A stretch of 64,000 nt of DNA from the NCBI RefSeq assembly GCF_900155985.1, contig NZ_FTMA01000001.1, positions 620,001 to 684,000 of the forward strand, given 5' to 3'. Under the pieces are notes generated by a model, which was given only the letters and a program-made list of their open reading frames with translations, was not told where the DNA came from and searched no databases. Positions 42,924-51,595 of the stretch are shown piece by piece. The stretch is from Maribacter ulvicola (GTDB lineage: Bacteria; Bacteroidota; Bacteroidia; Flavobacteriales; Flavobacteriaceae). Position 1 is the first letter of the stretch; each line of letters starts with the position of its first letter. The position numbers were made by a program, and so were the translations under genes.

Positions 42924-44183
42924 TTATTTAGCATTATATTCAACCATAATGTCATTTTCTTTGGCAAATTCTTTAAACTTTTCTTCTTGCCTTATTTCTT
43001 CGAAGATTGGAAAAGTCATTAAATCTTCTGGTAATAAATCTTCCGATTTAAGTAATTGTCCGAAATTTTTGAGACAGAATTCTTGTTCGTCTTTCAAGGC
43101 ATTTAGAGCAACTTGAAAGAGTAAAGATTTATCAGAATAATCTACATCTTTATAAAGTTCTAAAGCTTTTTCTTTTCCTACTTTGTTTTTGTCGCAAAGC
43201 CAAGAATTAAGTTGGGCGGCAGTTCTACTCGCAACTGGCATCTTTTCATCAGTCATTAAAAATTCATTCGCTGTTTTAGAGACTGTCCAATTATTTTTAA
43301 CCAAATAGTCATAGCCTAAATCCATTAAATACTTACCTCGATATTCACTTTCAGGTTCAAGTTTTTGCCATAATTCACTTGCTATCAAAATAAAGATTAA
43401 ATGAAATTGGTCGATTGCATTTTCCAAGTATTCCTTTTCTACAGTTAATTTATCATCGATTTTGAATTCGCTTTTATGAGAATCACTAATTTTTGATAAA
43501 TAGATTGAATTGACTTTTCCGCCATTATGTACTAAAAGGTTTCTACGTTGATAAATTTCAGTCAAGTCATCATAATAATTGTTAAGAAACTTCAATTTTA
43601 AATTCAAATCATTTTTCAAAACAAGAACCCAATCTTTAAAACTTCCACGCAATATGGACTCTATTTTTTGGTCAACTAAATACCTTTCTGCATCTCTGAC
43701 TGTTTCAAAAGTTTTTAAGTCTTCAAGGGTTAAGCTTTTTTTGTTTATACCAGCATTGTCTGGATATTTATCAAAATGGAAATGTAGAATTTGTGAAAAA
43801 TACCATTCTACAGAACTTAATAAACTTATAAGAGAATTTTTATATAAAAGTTGAATTTGAGCTTGAGTTTTCCCCATACTTTCAAAAGCCTCATTTAGAG
43901 AAGTAGAATCGCCTTTGATATTAAATGATATTTTTTTATCGTCGTCAATCTCTACTTTAATATCGCCGTCAAAAACTTCTTTGAATTTATCATCTAAATC
44001 TTGTTTTTCTTTTTCATCTTCTGCAAAATGTCTTTGAATTGCTATTGAAAGAGGTTCTAAATTTTTGACATTAGCGGTCTCAATTTTCTTATGATGTTCA
44101 GCTAACAAAGGGTCAATTAATTCTACAAAATCTCTTAATCCAGTTATATTTTCCTCAAATTCATTTATAAACTCTCTAAACAT
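42924..44183 (-). CDS. HEPN-motif protein, putative anti-phage ribonuclease
   Basis: A 419-residue soluble, helix-rich protein. The central part has YQRRNLLVHNGG with Arg214 and His219, the Rx4-6H motif of HEPN nuclease domains, preceded by long helices (SLLSSVEWYFSQILHFHFDK) as in that fold. The N-terminal 90 residues are acidic, and the C-terminal third contains short helical repeats that could be TPR-like (KEKALELYKDVDYSDKS). HEPN proteins often act as toxin RNases in anti-phage systems, but catalytic use here is inference. The gene lies next to the SNIPE-like gene, each with its own flanking inverted repeats. Confidence 0.65.
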   Translation of the reverse strand: MFREFINEFEENITGLRDFVELIDPLLAEHHKKIETANVKNLEPLSIAIQRHFAEDEKEKQDLDDKFKEVFDGDIKVEIDDDKKISFNIKGDSTSLNEAFESMGKTQAQIQLLYKNSLISLLSSVEWYFSQILHFHFDKYPDNAGINKKSLTLEDLKTFETVRDAERYLVDQKIESILRGSFKDWVLVLKNDLNLKLKFLNNYYDDLTEIYQRRNLLVHNGGKVNSIYLSKISDSHKSEFKIDDKLTVEKEYLENAIDQFHLIFILIASELWQKLEPESEYRGKYLMDLGYDYLVKNNWTVSKTANEFLMTDEKMPVASRTAAQLNSWLCDKNKVGKEKALELYKDVDYSDKSLLFQVALNALKDEQEFCLKNFGQLLKSEDLLPEDLMTFPIFEEIRQEEKFKEFAKENDIMVEYNAK

Positions 44184-44211
44184 ATTTTTATCTTATTGTG
44201 ATGTTTTTTTT

Positions 44212-44290
44212 CTAATTGTGGCTAACAATTGTATATGTGCACAATTACACATATTCCGATATAATCAGAAATATGTGTAATGTTTTTTTT
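44212..44290. repeat. Cassette end and 12-bp hairpin upstream of the HEPN gene
   Basis: CTAATTGTGGCTAACAATTG (44212-44231) mirrors the sequence after the HEPN stop codon. It is followed by a perfect 12-bp stem, ATTACACATATT (44244-44255) with AATATGTGTAAT (44270-44281), then a G and eight T residues on the plus strand. The stem-T run looks like a terminator but no plus-strand gene precedes it. Confidence 0.6.
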
Positions 44291-44430
44291 CCATGCATAC
44301 TAATATACCATTAAAGAATAAACCTACAATTATCAACTAACATTCCATTACGGGAAACCATAATCACCATAAATTTTATAGAATTAATTTGTCATCCGTC
44401 GAACTGAGAAAGGAATTTCCCTAAAAACAG

Positions 44431-44582
44431 CGAACCGACCAACCAGTCTGGTTTTTACTTGTAAAGTGAGTTAAGAAGTGCAGATAGCAACGACAGCAAG
44501 CGCAATGGCATCGATATAAGGTAAAGTGAACGAAGTAAAATGGTTTTATTGAGCACCAAACAAACCAAGTAGTTTGTTTTTT
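44431..44582 (+). repeat. Island repeat, copy 3 (right border)
   Basis: Third direct copy of the ~152-bp element: CGAACCGACCAACCAG.CTGG start, GCAACGACAGCAAGCGCAAT centre, and the terminal palindrome CAAACCAAGTAGTTTG with a T run. It lies 20 bases from the end of the DNA repair methyltransferase gene, so together with copy 1 it brackets the accessory island in direct orientation. The 419-base gap 44184-44602 consists of this copy, its upstream similarity (44299-44380) and the hairpin at 44244-44281. Confidence 0.7.
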
Positions 44583-44602
44583 GGTGAAGTAAATGATCAG
44601 TT

Positions 44603-45079
44603 TTAGAACAAACTTTGCTGTTTCACGGGGCTTTCATGGTTCAATAACCACTGTTTTCTGTGTAGCCCGCCAGCGTAACCGGTAAGTGAGCCATCGAGAC
44701 CAATTACCCTATGGCAAGGCACTACGATCCATAACGGATTTCTGCCATTTGCAGAAGCGGCAGCCCTAATGGCTTTAGGGTCCCCAAGTGTTTTGGCGAG
44801 TTCTAAGTATGATGTAGATTTTCCGTAGGGTATGTTTTGTAGTGCTGCCCAAACCTTCTTTTGAAAATCGGTTCCTTCTGGGTTTAGGTTTAGATGAAAC
44901 TGGGTTCGTACCCCTTCAAAATATTCGTTCAGTTGATATACGGCATCTTCTAAAGTTTCGGGGATAACATCTGTTAATGGGGCATCAGAATTCAACACGG
45001 TAATTGCCGACAATCCGTCAGCATCGCCAATAATCTTGGCAACGCCTAAAGGGGTATTAATGTAAGCAACATCGACCAT
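44603..45079 (-). CDS. ogt: Methylated-DNA-[protein]-cysteine S-methyltransferase
   Basis: A 158-residue suicide DNA repair protein that removes O6-alkyl groups from guanine. The active-site motif PCHRVIG (Cys122) is present, with upstream PYGKSTSYLELAKTLGDPKAI and the following GYAGGLHRKQWLLNHE. A short N-terminal domain precedes it, so it is the Ogt/AGT type rather than an Ada fusion. It follows the CNNM/CBS gene closely (15 bases) on the same strand and is the first core-type gene right of the accessory island. Confidence 0.93.
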   Translation of the reverse strand: MVDVAYINTPLGVAKIIGDADGLSAITVLNSDAPLTDVIPETLEDAVYQLNEYFEGVRTQFHLNLNPEGTDFQKKVWAALQNIPYGKSTSYLELAKTLGDPKAIRAAASANGRNPLWIVVPCHRVIGLDGSLTGYAGGLHRKQWLLNHESPVKQQSLF

Positions 45080-45094
45080 GGTAGTTAGTGCTAT

Positions 45095-46219
45095 TTATTC
45101 ATCTGGTGACGTAGGCTTTTCGATTACTCCCGTTGCCTGTGCACGTTTTTCCCAGTTTTTACGAGCAAGACTTTGCAAATCTGCTATACTATCGCTCTCG
45201 TCCATTATTTCTAGCCCTAAAAGGGTTTCAATGACATCTTCCATTGTTACAATGCCACTTACAGAACCATATTCATCAACCACTAGGGCAATTGCTTCGC
45301 GCTTTTGAATGAACATTTCAAACAAGGTGGGTATGGGTGTACTTCTACGGGTAACTAGAATTTCTCGTTTAATATCTTTTAACGGAATATCTCCATTTTT
45401 GTTGATGATTTCTTCTAGCACATTATCTTTTAAAACAAAGCCGGTGATATTATCCATGTTACCGGTAAATACAGGAATCCTTGAAAAACGTAATTTGGGA
45501 TTGTCCGTAAAGAAATCTGCTATCTTTTTTTCATCTGAGGCTATTTTCATTACCGCTCTTGGGGTCATGATATCTTTAACCAAAACCTCATCGAACTTTA
45601 GAAGGTTTTTAATGATAGTAGATTCTGATTTTTCAAATACACCTTCTTCATGGGCCATATCTGTCATGGCATGAAAATCTTCACGACTCAATACACTGCC
45701 ATGGTGGTTGCCACCGCCCACCATTTTGGTAAACAAACGAAGCAACCATAATAAGCCGGTATATTTTAAGCCTAAAACCATAAGGTTAAGAGCCTTTGTA
45801 GAAAAATTGGCCAATTGTTTCCAATACGTTGCGCCAATAGTTTTTGGAATAATTTCAGACGCTACCAAAATGAGGATCGTCATAATGGTAGATACTACAC
45901 CTACCATTAAATCTTCCGTAAATGTAATGCCCAATATTGATTTGGTTTCGCTACCATAAAGTTCAGCGTATGCAACTTTTGCTTGTACGCCCACCAAAAT
46001 AGCACCAACGGTGTGGGCAATGGTATTTATGGTCAATATAGCTATTAAGGGTTGATCTACATCTTTCTTTAAAGTTTCTAGGGTCTTTGCGTAAGCATGG
46101 CCTTCTTTCATTTTTACATTGATGAAAGTAGGGGTAATACTCAACAGTACCGCTTCTAGTATAGAACACAGAAAGGAGAAAAATATAGAAACGAATGCGT
46201 AAAAAAGTAGTAAGCCCAT
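45095..46219 (-). CDS. CNNM/DUF21 and CBS domain membrane protein (hemolysin C-like)
   Basis: A 374-residue protein with an N-terminal DUF21/CNNM transmembrane domain of about four hydrophobic segments (residues 5-25, 60-85, 98-120 and 130-160). A cytoplasmic CBS pair follows (about 205-330: KDIMTPRAVMKIASDEKKIA and EAIALVVDEYGSVSGIVTME). The family contains magnesium/cobalt efflux or homeostasis proteins (CorC/CorB, CNNM); no C-terminal CorC_HlyC domain is evident, as the protein ends soon after the CBS pair. Probably co-transcribed with the methyltransferase gene downstream. Confidence 0.9.
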   Translation of the reverse strand: MGLLLFYAFVSIFFSFLCSILEAVLLSITPTFINVKMKEGHAYAKTLETLKKDVDQPLIAILTINTIAHTVGAILVGVQAKVAYAELYGSETKSILGITFTEDLMVGVVSTIMTILILVASEIIPKTIGATYWKQLANFSTKALNLMVLGLKYTGLLWLLRLFTKMVGGGNHHGSVLSREDFHAMTDMAHEEGVFEKSESTIIKNLLKFDEVLVKDIMTPRAVMKIASDEKKIADFFTDNPKLRFSRIPVFTGNMDNITGFVLKDNVLEEIINKNGDIPLKDIKREILVTRRSTPIPTLFEMFIQKREAIALVVDEYGSVSGIVTMEDVIETLLGLEIMDESDSIADLQSLARKNWEKRAQATGVIEKPTSPDE

Positions 46220-46256
46220 AGGGTTGTTTTATATATCGAAGATATTAATAATATTG

Positions 46257-47600
46257 CTAAGGTTGGTGCTGTTTTGCTTTACCGAATGCCTTATAAAATA
46301 TTTGTTGAATAGATGACCTTATATTTAGGTTGTAAATATTGCGATTATCTCTTGTTGGATATACTCTATTGGATAGAAATATATATACCAACTGATGCTC
46401 TGGATCTGCCCAAACAAAAGTACCGGTAAAGCCGCTATGTCCAAAGCTTGCGGCACCAACTTCTGGGGCAGGGTAGGCCTCGGCAATTTTAAAGGTGTTG
46501 TTCTTTAAATAGGGTTTGTCAAAACCTAAACCTCTACGGTTTTCGTTCTCAGGATATTGAACCTTGGTAAATTCTTTTAAGGTATTTTTAGAAATATAGC
46601 GCTTGCCGGCATAAAGGCCGTTCTGCAAGAATAGTTGCATGATAATGGCTAAATCGTCTGCCGTTCCAAATAAACCTGCATTTCCTGAAACACCACCTAA
46701 TAAAGAAGCGTTTTCATCATGTACCCAACCTTGTGTTAGCGTATGTCTGTAGATGGTATCTACTTCTGTAGGCACAATTTTGTTTGTAAAATTTTTATTG
46801 CTCGGCAGAAAACCAAAGGTTTTCATACCAAGTGGTTTGTAAAACTCTCGTTCCATATAATCTTCATATGGAAGGCCCGTAATTTGGGTAATGAGCTCAG
46901 GAAAAATAAGAAATGTGAGTCCCGAGTATTTGTATTTTTTCTTATCGGATACTTTAGAACGATTGATGATGCGATACATTTTTCGGTGAAATGTATTTTT
47001 AACGTAGATACCTTCAAAAGCTTCATTACTAAATCTGTTGTTTGGTTTACTACGGATAAACCTCTTTTTAAACCGGCCGTTATTTTTTAAAGTTTTATTG
47101 AGGAAAACAATATAAGGTTCAAGACCCGCTTGATGCGCCAATATCTCGCGAAGCGTAATAGTTGCTTTATCTTTGCGTTTTTTCCAAGGTTTCCAGTAGG
47201 TACTAAAAGGAAGATCTAAATCTAATTTTCCTTCATCTACCAATTTCATAAGTGCAGGCAACGGACCTAAAATTTTGGTGACCGATGCCAAATCATAAAT
47301 GTCATTTAATGCTACAGGTTGAATGCTGTCATAAGTGTGAAATCCATAAGCTTCATGAAAGATGATGTTCCCTTCCTTTGCAATTAACACTTGAGCGCCT
47401 GGGAAAGCATTATTTTTTATACCAGTGGTTACAATACTATCTACTTTACGGTATATAAAGGCAGAATCTAGTTGGTATGCAGCCATTGTAGATGCCTGTA
47501 AACTAGACCCCACAGGTAATAATAGTGGTGTGTTTTTTTCTACTTGAGCAAAAGCGCCCAAATAAAATAAACCGAAAAGTATAAAAATACAGTTTCGCAT
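46257..47600 (-). CDS. Serine hydrolase, beta-lactamase class C family
   Basis: A 447-residue exported serine hydrolase with a signal peptide (MRNCIFILFGLFYLGAFAQ). The active SxxK motif is in YDLASVTKILGPLPALMKLV near residue 105. The YxN-type motif appears as YSG (KYKYSGLTFLIFPELI), and a C-terminal HSGFTG takes the place of the KTG box, as in many esterase/beta-lactamase-like proteins. These enzymes act on peptidoglycan, esters or D-amino peptides; I cannot pick one. It lies 12 bases downstream of hemB and 37 bases upstream of the CNNM gene. Confidence 0.88.
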   Translation of the reverse strand: MRNCIFILFGLFYLGAFAQVEKNTPLLLPVGSSLQASTMAAYQLDSAFIYRKVDSIVTTGIKNNAFPGAQVLIAKEGNIIFHEAYGFHTYDSIQPVALNDIYDLASVTKILGPLPALMKLVDEGKLDLDLPFSTYWKPWKKRKDKATITLREILAHQAGLEPYIVFLNKTLKNNGRFKKRFIRSKPNNRFSNEAFEGIYVKNTFHRKMYRIINRSKVSDKKKYKYSGLTFLIFPELITQITGLPYEDYMEREFYKPLGMKTFGFLPSNKNFTNKIVPTEVDTIYRHTLTQGWVHDENASLLGGVSGNAGLFGTADDLAIIMQLFLQNGLYAGKRYISKNTLKEFTKVQYPENENRRGLGFDKPYLKNNTFKIAEAYPAPEVGAASFGHSGFTGTFVWADPEHQLVYIFLSNRVYPTRDNRNIYNLNIRSSIQQIFYKAFGKAKQHQP

Positions 47601-47612
47601 ATATTATTTTGA

Positions 47613-48602
47613 TTAACCTAAAAGTTTCACCGCATCTTTAGCGAAATAGCTAGCAATAATATTGGCACCTGCTCTTTTGATGGCAGTTAATTGTTCCATC
47701 ATAACGGCATCATGGTCTAGCCATCCTTTTTCAGCAGCAGCTTTTACCATGGCGTACTCACCGGATACTTGATATACCGCAACTGGCACATCTACCTCAT
47801 TTTTAATTTCACGAACAATATCCAAATAGCACAATCCCGGTTTCACCATAACAATATCTGCGCCTTCGTCAATATCCATTTGTGTTTCTCGAATAGCCTC
47901 AAAACGGTTGGCATAATCCATTTGATAGGTATTTTTATCCTTAGGCACATTTTTAATGTCTACCGGAGCAGAATCTAAGGCATCTCTAAACGGACCGTAA
48001 AAAGCACTGGCATATTTGGCGCTATAAGCCATAATACCGGTGTTTAAATAGCCTTCATCTTCCAAAGCCTCGCGAATACTAAGAATACGACCATCCATCA
48101 TATCACTAGGGGCAACAAAATCTGCACCGGCTTGGGCATGAGAAACACTCATTTCTGCCAGAACCTCTACACTTTCATCGTTAAGAATTTGTCCGTCAGC
48201 AACAATACCATCATGACCGTAAGAGGAGTAAGGATCAAGGGCAACATCTGTCATCACCAACATTTCTGGGCAAGCGTTTTTTACGGTCTTGATTGCCAAT
48301 TGCATTAGTCCGTTTTCATTCAATGCTTCTGAACCTTGATTATCCTTTAAATTATCAGGTACTTTAACAAATAGCAACACAGAACGTAGTCCCATTTTCC
48401 AAAGTTCTTTTACCTCTTTGGTCAAGTTATCTAGGCTAAGACGGTAATAGTTGGGCATAGAAGGTATTTCCTCTTTTATTCCCTTGCCTTCAACAACAAA
48501 AAGTGGCACTAAAAAATCGCTTGGAGAAATAATGGTTTCTCGAACCAAACTACGTATAGCTTTTGAACTTCTAAGTCTTCTATTTCTAATAAGTGGGTAC
48601 AT
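47613..48602 (-). CDS. hemB: Delta-aminolevulinic acid dehydratase (porphobilinogen synthase)
   Basis: A 329-residue enzyme joining two 5-aminolevulinate molecules to porphobilinogen. The Schiff-base lysines are in YSAKYASAFYG and VMVKPG. The metal region reads DVALDPYSSYGHDGIV: the cysteines of zinc-type enzymes are absent, so this is the magnesium-type form. Motifs PSDMMDGRI and YQVSGEYAM are intact. It opens the heme gene region on the minus strand, followed by the serine hydrolase gene. Confidence 0.95.
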   Translation of the reverse strand: MYPLIRNRRLRSSKAIRSLVRETIISPSDFLVPLFVVEGKGIKEEIPSMPNYYRLSLDNLTKEVKELWKMGLRSVLLFVKVPDNLKDNQGSEALNENGLMQLAIKTVKNACPEMLVMTDVALDPYSSYGHDGIVADGQILNDESVEVLAEMSVSHAQAGADFVAPSDMMDGRILSIREALEDEGYLNTGIMAYSAKYASAFYGPFRDALDSAPVDIKNVPKDKNTYQMDYANRFEAIRETQMDIDEGADIVMVKPGLCYLDIVREIKNEVDVPVAVYQVSGEYAMVKAAAEKGWLDHDAVMMEQLTAIKRAGANIIASYFAKDAVKLLG

Positions 48603-48625
48603 GATGCTATTTTTATATTCAATAA

Positions 48626-48775
48626 TTATTCAGATTCCTGGCTTTTTTTAATGATGCTTTTAAGCCGTTCTTTTCTAAGCGCAGCTTCTTTCTTCAATTT
48701 GTTCTTTTTCCTTTCCATTAGCTTGGCATGCTTTGCTTTGTTCAATGTATTTTTAGCCTTGCCTTTTTTTGCCAT
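48626..48775 (-). CDS. Small basic protein (49 aa)
   Basis: A 49-codon ORF, ATG at 48775 and TAA at 48626, lying 23 bases upstream of hemB on the same strand. The product is extremely lysine-rich (MAKKGKAKNTLNKAKHAKLM and ERKKNKLKKEAALRKE), resembling small basic proteins seen beside hemB in other Flavobacteriaceae. It may bind nucleic acid or ribosomes, but this is inference. Codon use and a clean start support a real gene. Confidence 0.5.
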   Translation of the reverse strand: MAKKGKAKNTLNKAKHAKLMERKKNKLKKEAALRKERLKSIIKKSQESE

Positions 48776-48931
48776 ATCAGCATATTTAGATTCAAATCTT
48801 TCTGTGAAATCTTCTAGTTTACTTCATTAAAGCACTTGTAGGGTGAAGTTTCTACAAAAATAGTGGAATTTGAATAATTGCTACTGCGGTTATTACTTAT
48901 TTTTATGGGCTTAGCCGCTAAATAATTCTTG

Positions 48932-51574
48932 ATGCAAAAATTAAGTGCAGTCTTAAAATTCAAATATACCTGGAGAAATTACCAACAGAAATTCCTGAAT
49001 GGTTTTCAAGAGCATATTAAAGATGGGCACTTACATGTTATAGCACCACCAGGTTCAGGTAAAACCATTCTGGGTTTAGAAATATTAATTCGTATTGGCA
49101 AGCCTACACTGGTATTGTCTCCCACGCTTACCATACGAAATCAATGGCGCTCAAGATTGTTGGAGTTTTTTATCCATGACACCGCTTTTCAAAATCTTTC
49201 CTTGGACTTAAAATCTCCTAGCCAAATTACGCTATCTACATATCAGTCTTTATTTGCCCTTTCCAAATCGTTTAATGCTAATGCTCAACAGCAACTTTTA
49301 GAATATATTAAGTTTCATAAAATAGAAACTTTGGTTTTAGATGAGGCGCATCATCTTAAAAATGAATGGTGGCATTGTCTCTATCACCTGAAAGAAATTA
49401 AAGGCCTTACGGTAGTTTCCCTGACCGCTACACCGCCGTATGATAGCTCTACAAATGAAATTAATCGTTATTTTAGTTTATGCGGTCCTATTGATGATGA
49501 AATTGCGGTCCCTGATCTTATTAAAAACGGAGATCTTTGTCCGCATCAAGACTTTGTCTACTTCTCAAAACCAGAAGAGACTCAGATCAAATATATTGTC
49601 CGTTACCGGGAACAGATATTAAATTTTACAAATAGTCTTTTAGTTAATACGGGGTTACAGGAAAATTTGATAACACAGGATTTCTATGTGAATCCCAAAA
49701 AATCATTGGATTATATCTATAAGTATCCAACGTTTTTCTCGGCTATAATTATTTATTTGAATTCTTGTGGTTATGCCGTAAACGAACAGAACTTGAGAAT
49801 ACTTGGCTTCTCTGCCAATGATGTAACTTTTCCTAGTTTTACCTATGAATGGGCAGAAGCATTGTTGCAACATTTATTAGTGGATCAACGCGATACTTTT
49901 AGTGCTTTTGAGGAAATTTTAATGCCTTTGGAAAAGGAATTGAAACGTATAGGCGTACTGGCGAATAAACGGGTAAACTTTGTGGGTGATGAGGTGTTGT
50001 ATCGAAATCTTTCCAACAGCCCGGGCAAGCTTGAAAGTATATTCCAGATCGTAAAGCATACGGAGGAGTATCTTGGAGCAAGCACTAGAACGGTAATTTT
50101 GACCGATTTTATTCGTAAAGAGTTTTTGAATTTTGAAGGGTTCAATACCAAAACCTTAAATAAACTTGGGGTAGTGCCTATATTTAAATACCTATTGGCT
50201 AAAGACAATGGAATAGATACAATGGGAGTGTTGACCGGGTCATTGGTTATACTGCATGAAAATGCGCTGCCTTTTTTAAAACAACAGCTATCTATTGAAG
50301 AGTTAGCCGTAAATGCTGTAGCGGGTTCTTTAGGGTATATATTTATTAAAGTACCTAATGCGCTTAAAAATAAAATAGCCGAATCTATTACACAGCTATT
50401 TGAAGACGGGGTGATAAAGACCTTAATTGGTACAAAAGCTTTTTTAGGCGAAGGTTGGGATGCACCTTGCATTAATACTTTGATCTTGGCTTCTTATGTA
50501 GGTTCTTTTGTTTCTTCCAATCAAATGCGTGGTCGTGCTATACGGGTAGATGCTAATACTCCCAATAAAACAGGGGCTATTTGGCACTTAGCTTGTTTAG
50601 ATCCAACCGCCCCTGATGGTGGTAAGGACATGGAAAAATTACAGCAACGTTTTGATGCTTTTACGGGTGTTTCTCTACGTGATGAAATTTATATTTCTAA
50701 CGGAATAGACCGATTGGTTTTGCCTTTAGAATGGTCAGATACTACCGATTTAAGGGAGATTAACTCAGAAATGCTGAAAAAAGCACAGCAGAAATCTGAA
50801 TTTAAAAATAGATGGCATAAAGCCATTGAAAAAGGAAATGTTTTGGTGAGAGAACTGAAAATTCCGTTTAAAAATGAAGAATCTTATGCGAAAACAAAAC
50901 AATTGCATGCATTAAATGCCAGTAAGTATGTAATGCTAGAAGTGGTATTGGGAGTTTCATTGTTTGTTCCTGAGTTTTTGATTAAAAATATGGGGGCAGT
51001 TTTGAGTAAAGGCATGGTACAGGTTATTTATATATTCTGTGCCGCCCTAATTTTAGGTTTTGGACCAAAAACGTTTAAAGCTTTAAAACTTTATTTCTTA
51101 TTTGGCAATCAATACAGGAAAACAAAGAAAATAGGCAAAGCAATTTTGGCTTATTTATTAGATGATAAAACATCCTATTTTGAATCTAAAGATGCTATTA
51201 TCCACGCAGAACAAAATTTAAAGGGTACGTTTTCTATTCATTTAAAAAATGCAAGTCAGCATGATAGCAACTTGTTTATCTCGCTATTAGAAGAAGTTAT
51301 TGCTCCAATTGATAATCCTAAATATGTATTGGTAAACGGCAATTGGATAAAGAAAAAAATGGGAATTAGAAATTATTATGTAGTGCCAAAGGATATTGGT
51401 AAGAATAAAACCGGAGCGCATAGATTTAAACGCTATTGGAACACACATGTAGACGGTTCTAAATTACTATTCACTAGAACATTAAAAGGTAGAAAAGAAC
51501 TACTTAAAGCAAGATTTTCGCACCTAAAATATCAGTTTGAAGCGGTGTCCCAAAAAACCATAACTTGGAAATAA
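48932..51574 (+). CDS. DEAD/DEAH-box helicase with C-terminal hydrophobic segment
   Basis: An 880-residue superfamily 2 helicase. I use the ATG at 48932 rather than the TTG three bases before. Motifs: APPGSGKTILGLE (Walker A, about residues 38-50), VLDEAHHL (motif II, 133-140), SLTATPPYDS (motif III), IGTKAFLGEGWDAP (motif V) and SNQMRGRAIRVD (motif VI). A C-terminal region at about 670-720 has two strongly hydrophobic stretches (MLEVVLGVSLFVPEFLI and VIYIFCAALILGFG), unusual for a helicase. The last 150 residues form an uncharacterised domain. Role unknown; the C-terminal anchor makes DNA/RNA work at the membrane or a defence role conceivable. Confidence 0.85.
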   Translation: MQKLSAVLKFKYTWRNYQQKFLNGFQEHIKDGHLHVIAPPGSGKTILGLEILIRIGKPTLVLSPTLTIRNQWRSRLLEFFIHDTAFQNLSLDLKSPSQITLSTYQSLFALSKSFNANAQQQLLEYIKFHKIETLVLDEAHHLKNEWWHCLYHLKEIKGLTVVSLTATPPYDSSTNEINRYFSLCGPIDDEIAVPDLIKNGDLCPHQDFVYFSKPEETQIKYIVRYREQILNFTNSLLVNTGLQENLITQDFYVNPKKSLDYIYKYPTFFSAIIIYLNSCGYAVNEQNLRILGFSANDVTFPSFTYEWAEALLQHLLVDQRDTFSAFEEILMPLEKELKRIGVLANKRVNFVGDEVLYRNLSNSPGKLESIFQIVKHTEEYLGASTRTVILTDFIRKEFLNFEGFNTKTLNKLGVVPIFKYLLAKDNGIDTMGVLTGSLVILHENALPFLKQQLSIEELAVNAVAGSLGYIFIKVPNALKNKIAESITQLFEDGVIKTLIGTKAFLGEGWDAPCINTLILASYVGSFVSSNQMRGRAIRVDANTPNKTGAIWHLACLDPTAPDGGKDMEKLQQRFDAFTGVSLRDEIYISNGIDRLVLPLEWSDTTDLREINSEMLKKAQQKSEFKNRWHKAIEKGNVLVRELKIPFKNEESYAKTKQLHALNASKYVMLEVVLGVSLFVPEFLIKNMGAVLSKGMVQVIYIFCAALILGFGPKTFKALKLYFLFGNQYRKTKKIGKAILAYLLDDKTSYFESKDAIIHAEQNLKGTFSIHLKNASQHDSNLFISLLEEVIAPIDNPKYVLVNGNWIKKKMGIRNYYVVPKDIGKNKTGAHRFKRYWNTHVDGSKLLFTRTLKGRKELLKARFSHLKYQFEAVSQKTITWK

Positions 51575-51595
51575 AAAGCAGGTTTTATTTGTAGA

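Noticed and set aside
32000-44602. Canonical integron attC sites
   Set aside because: Spacer ends such as GGCTAACAACG and CCACAACGG do not fit RYYYAAC/GTTRRRY, and no IntI gene is in the window, so I describe the elements only as attC-like in layout.
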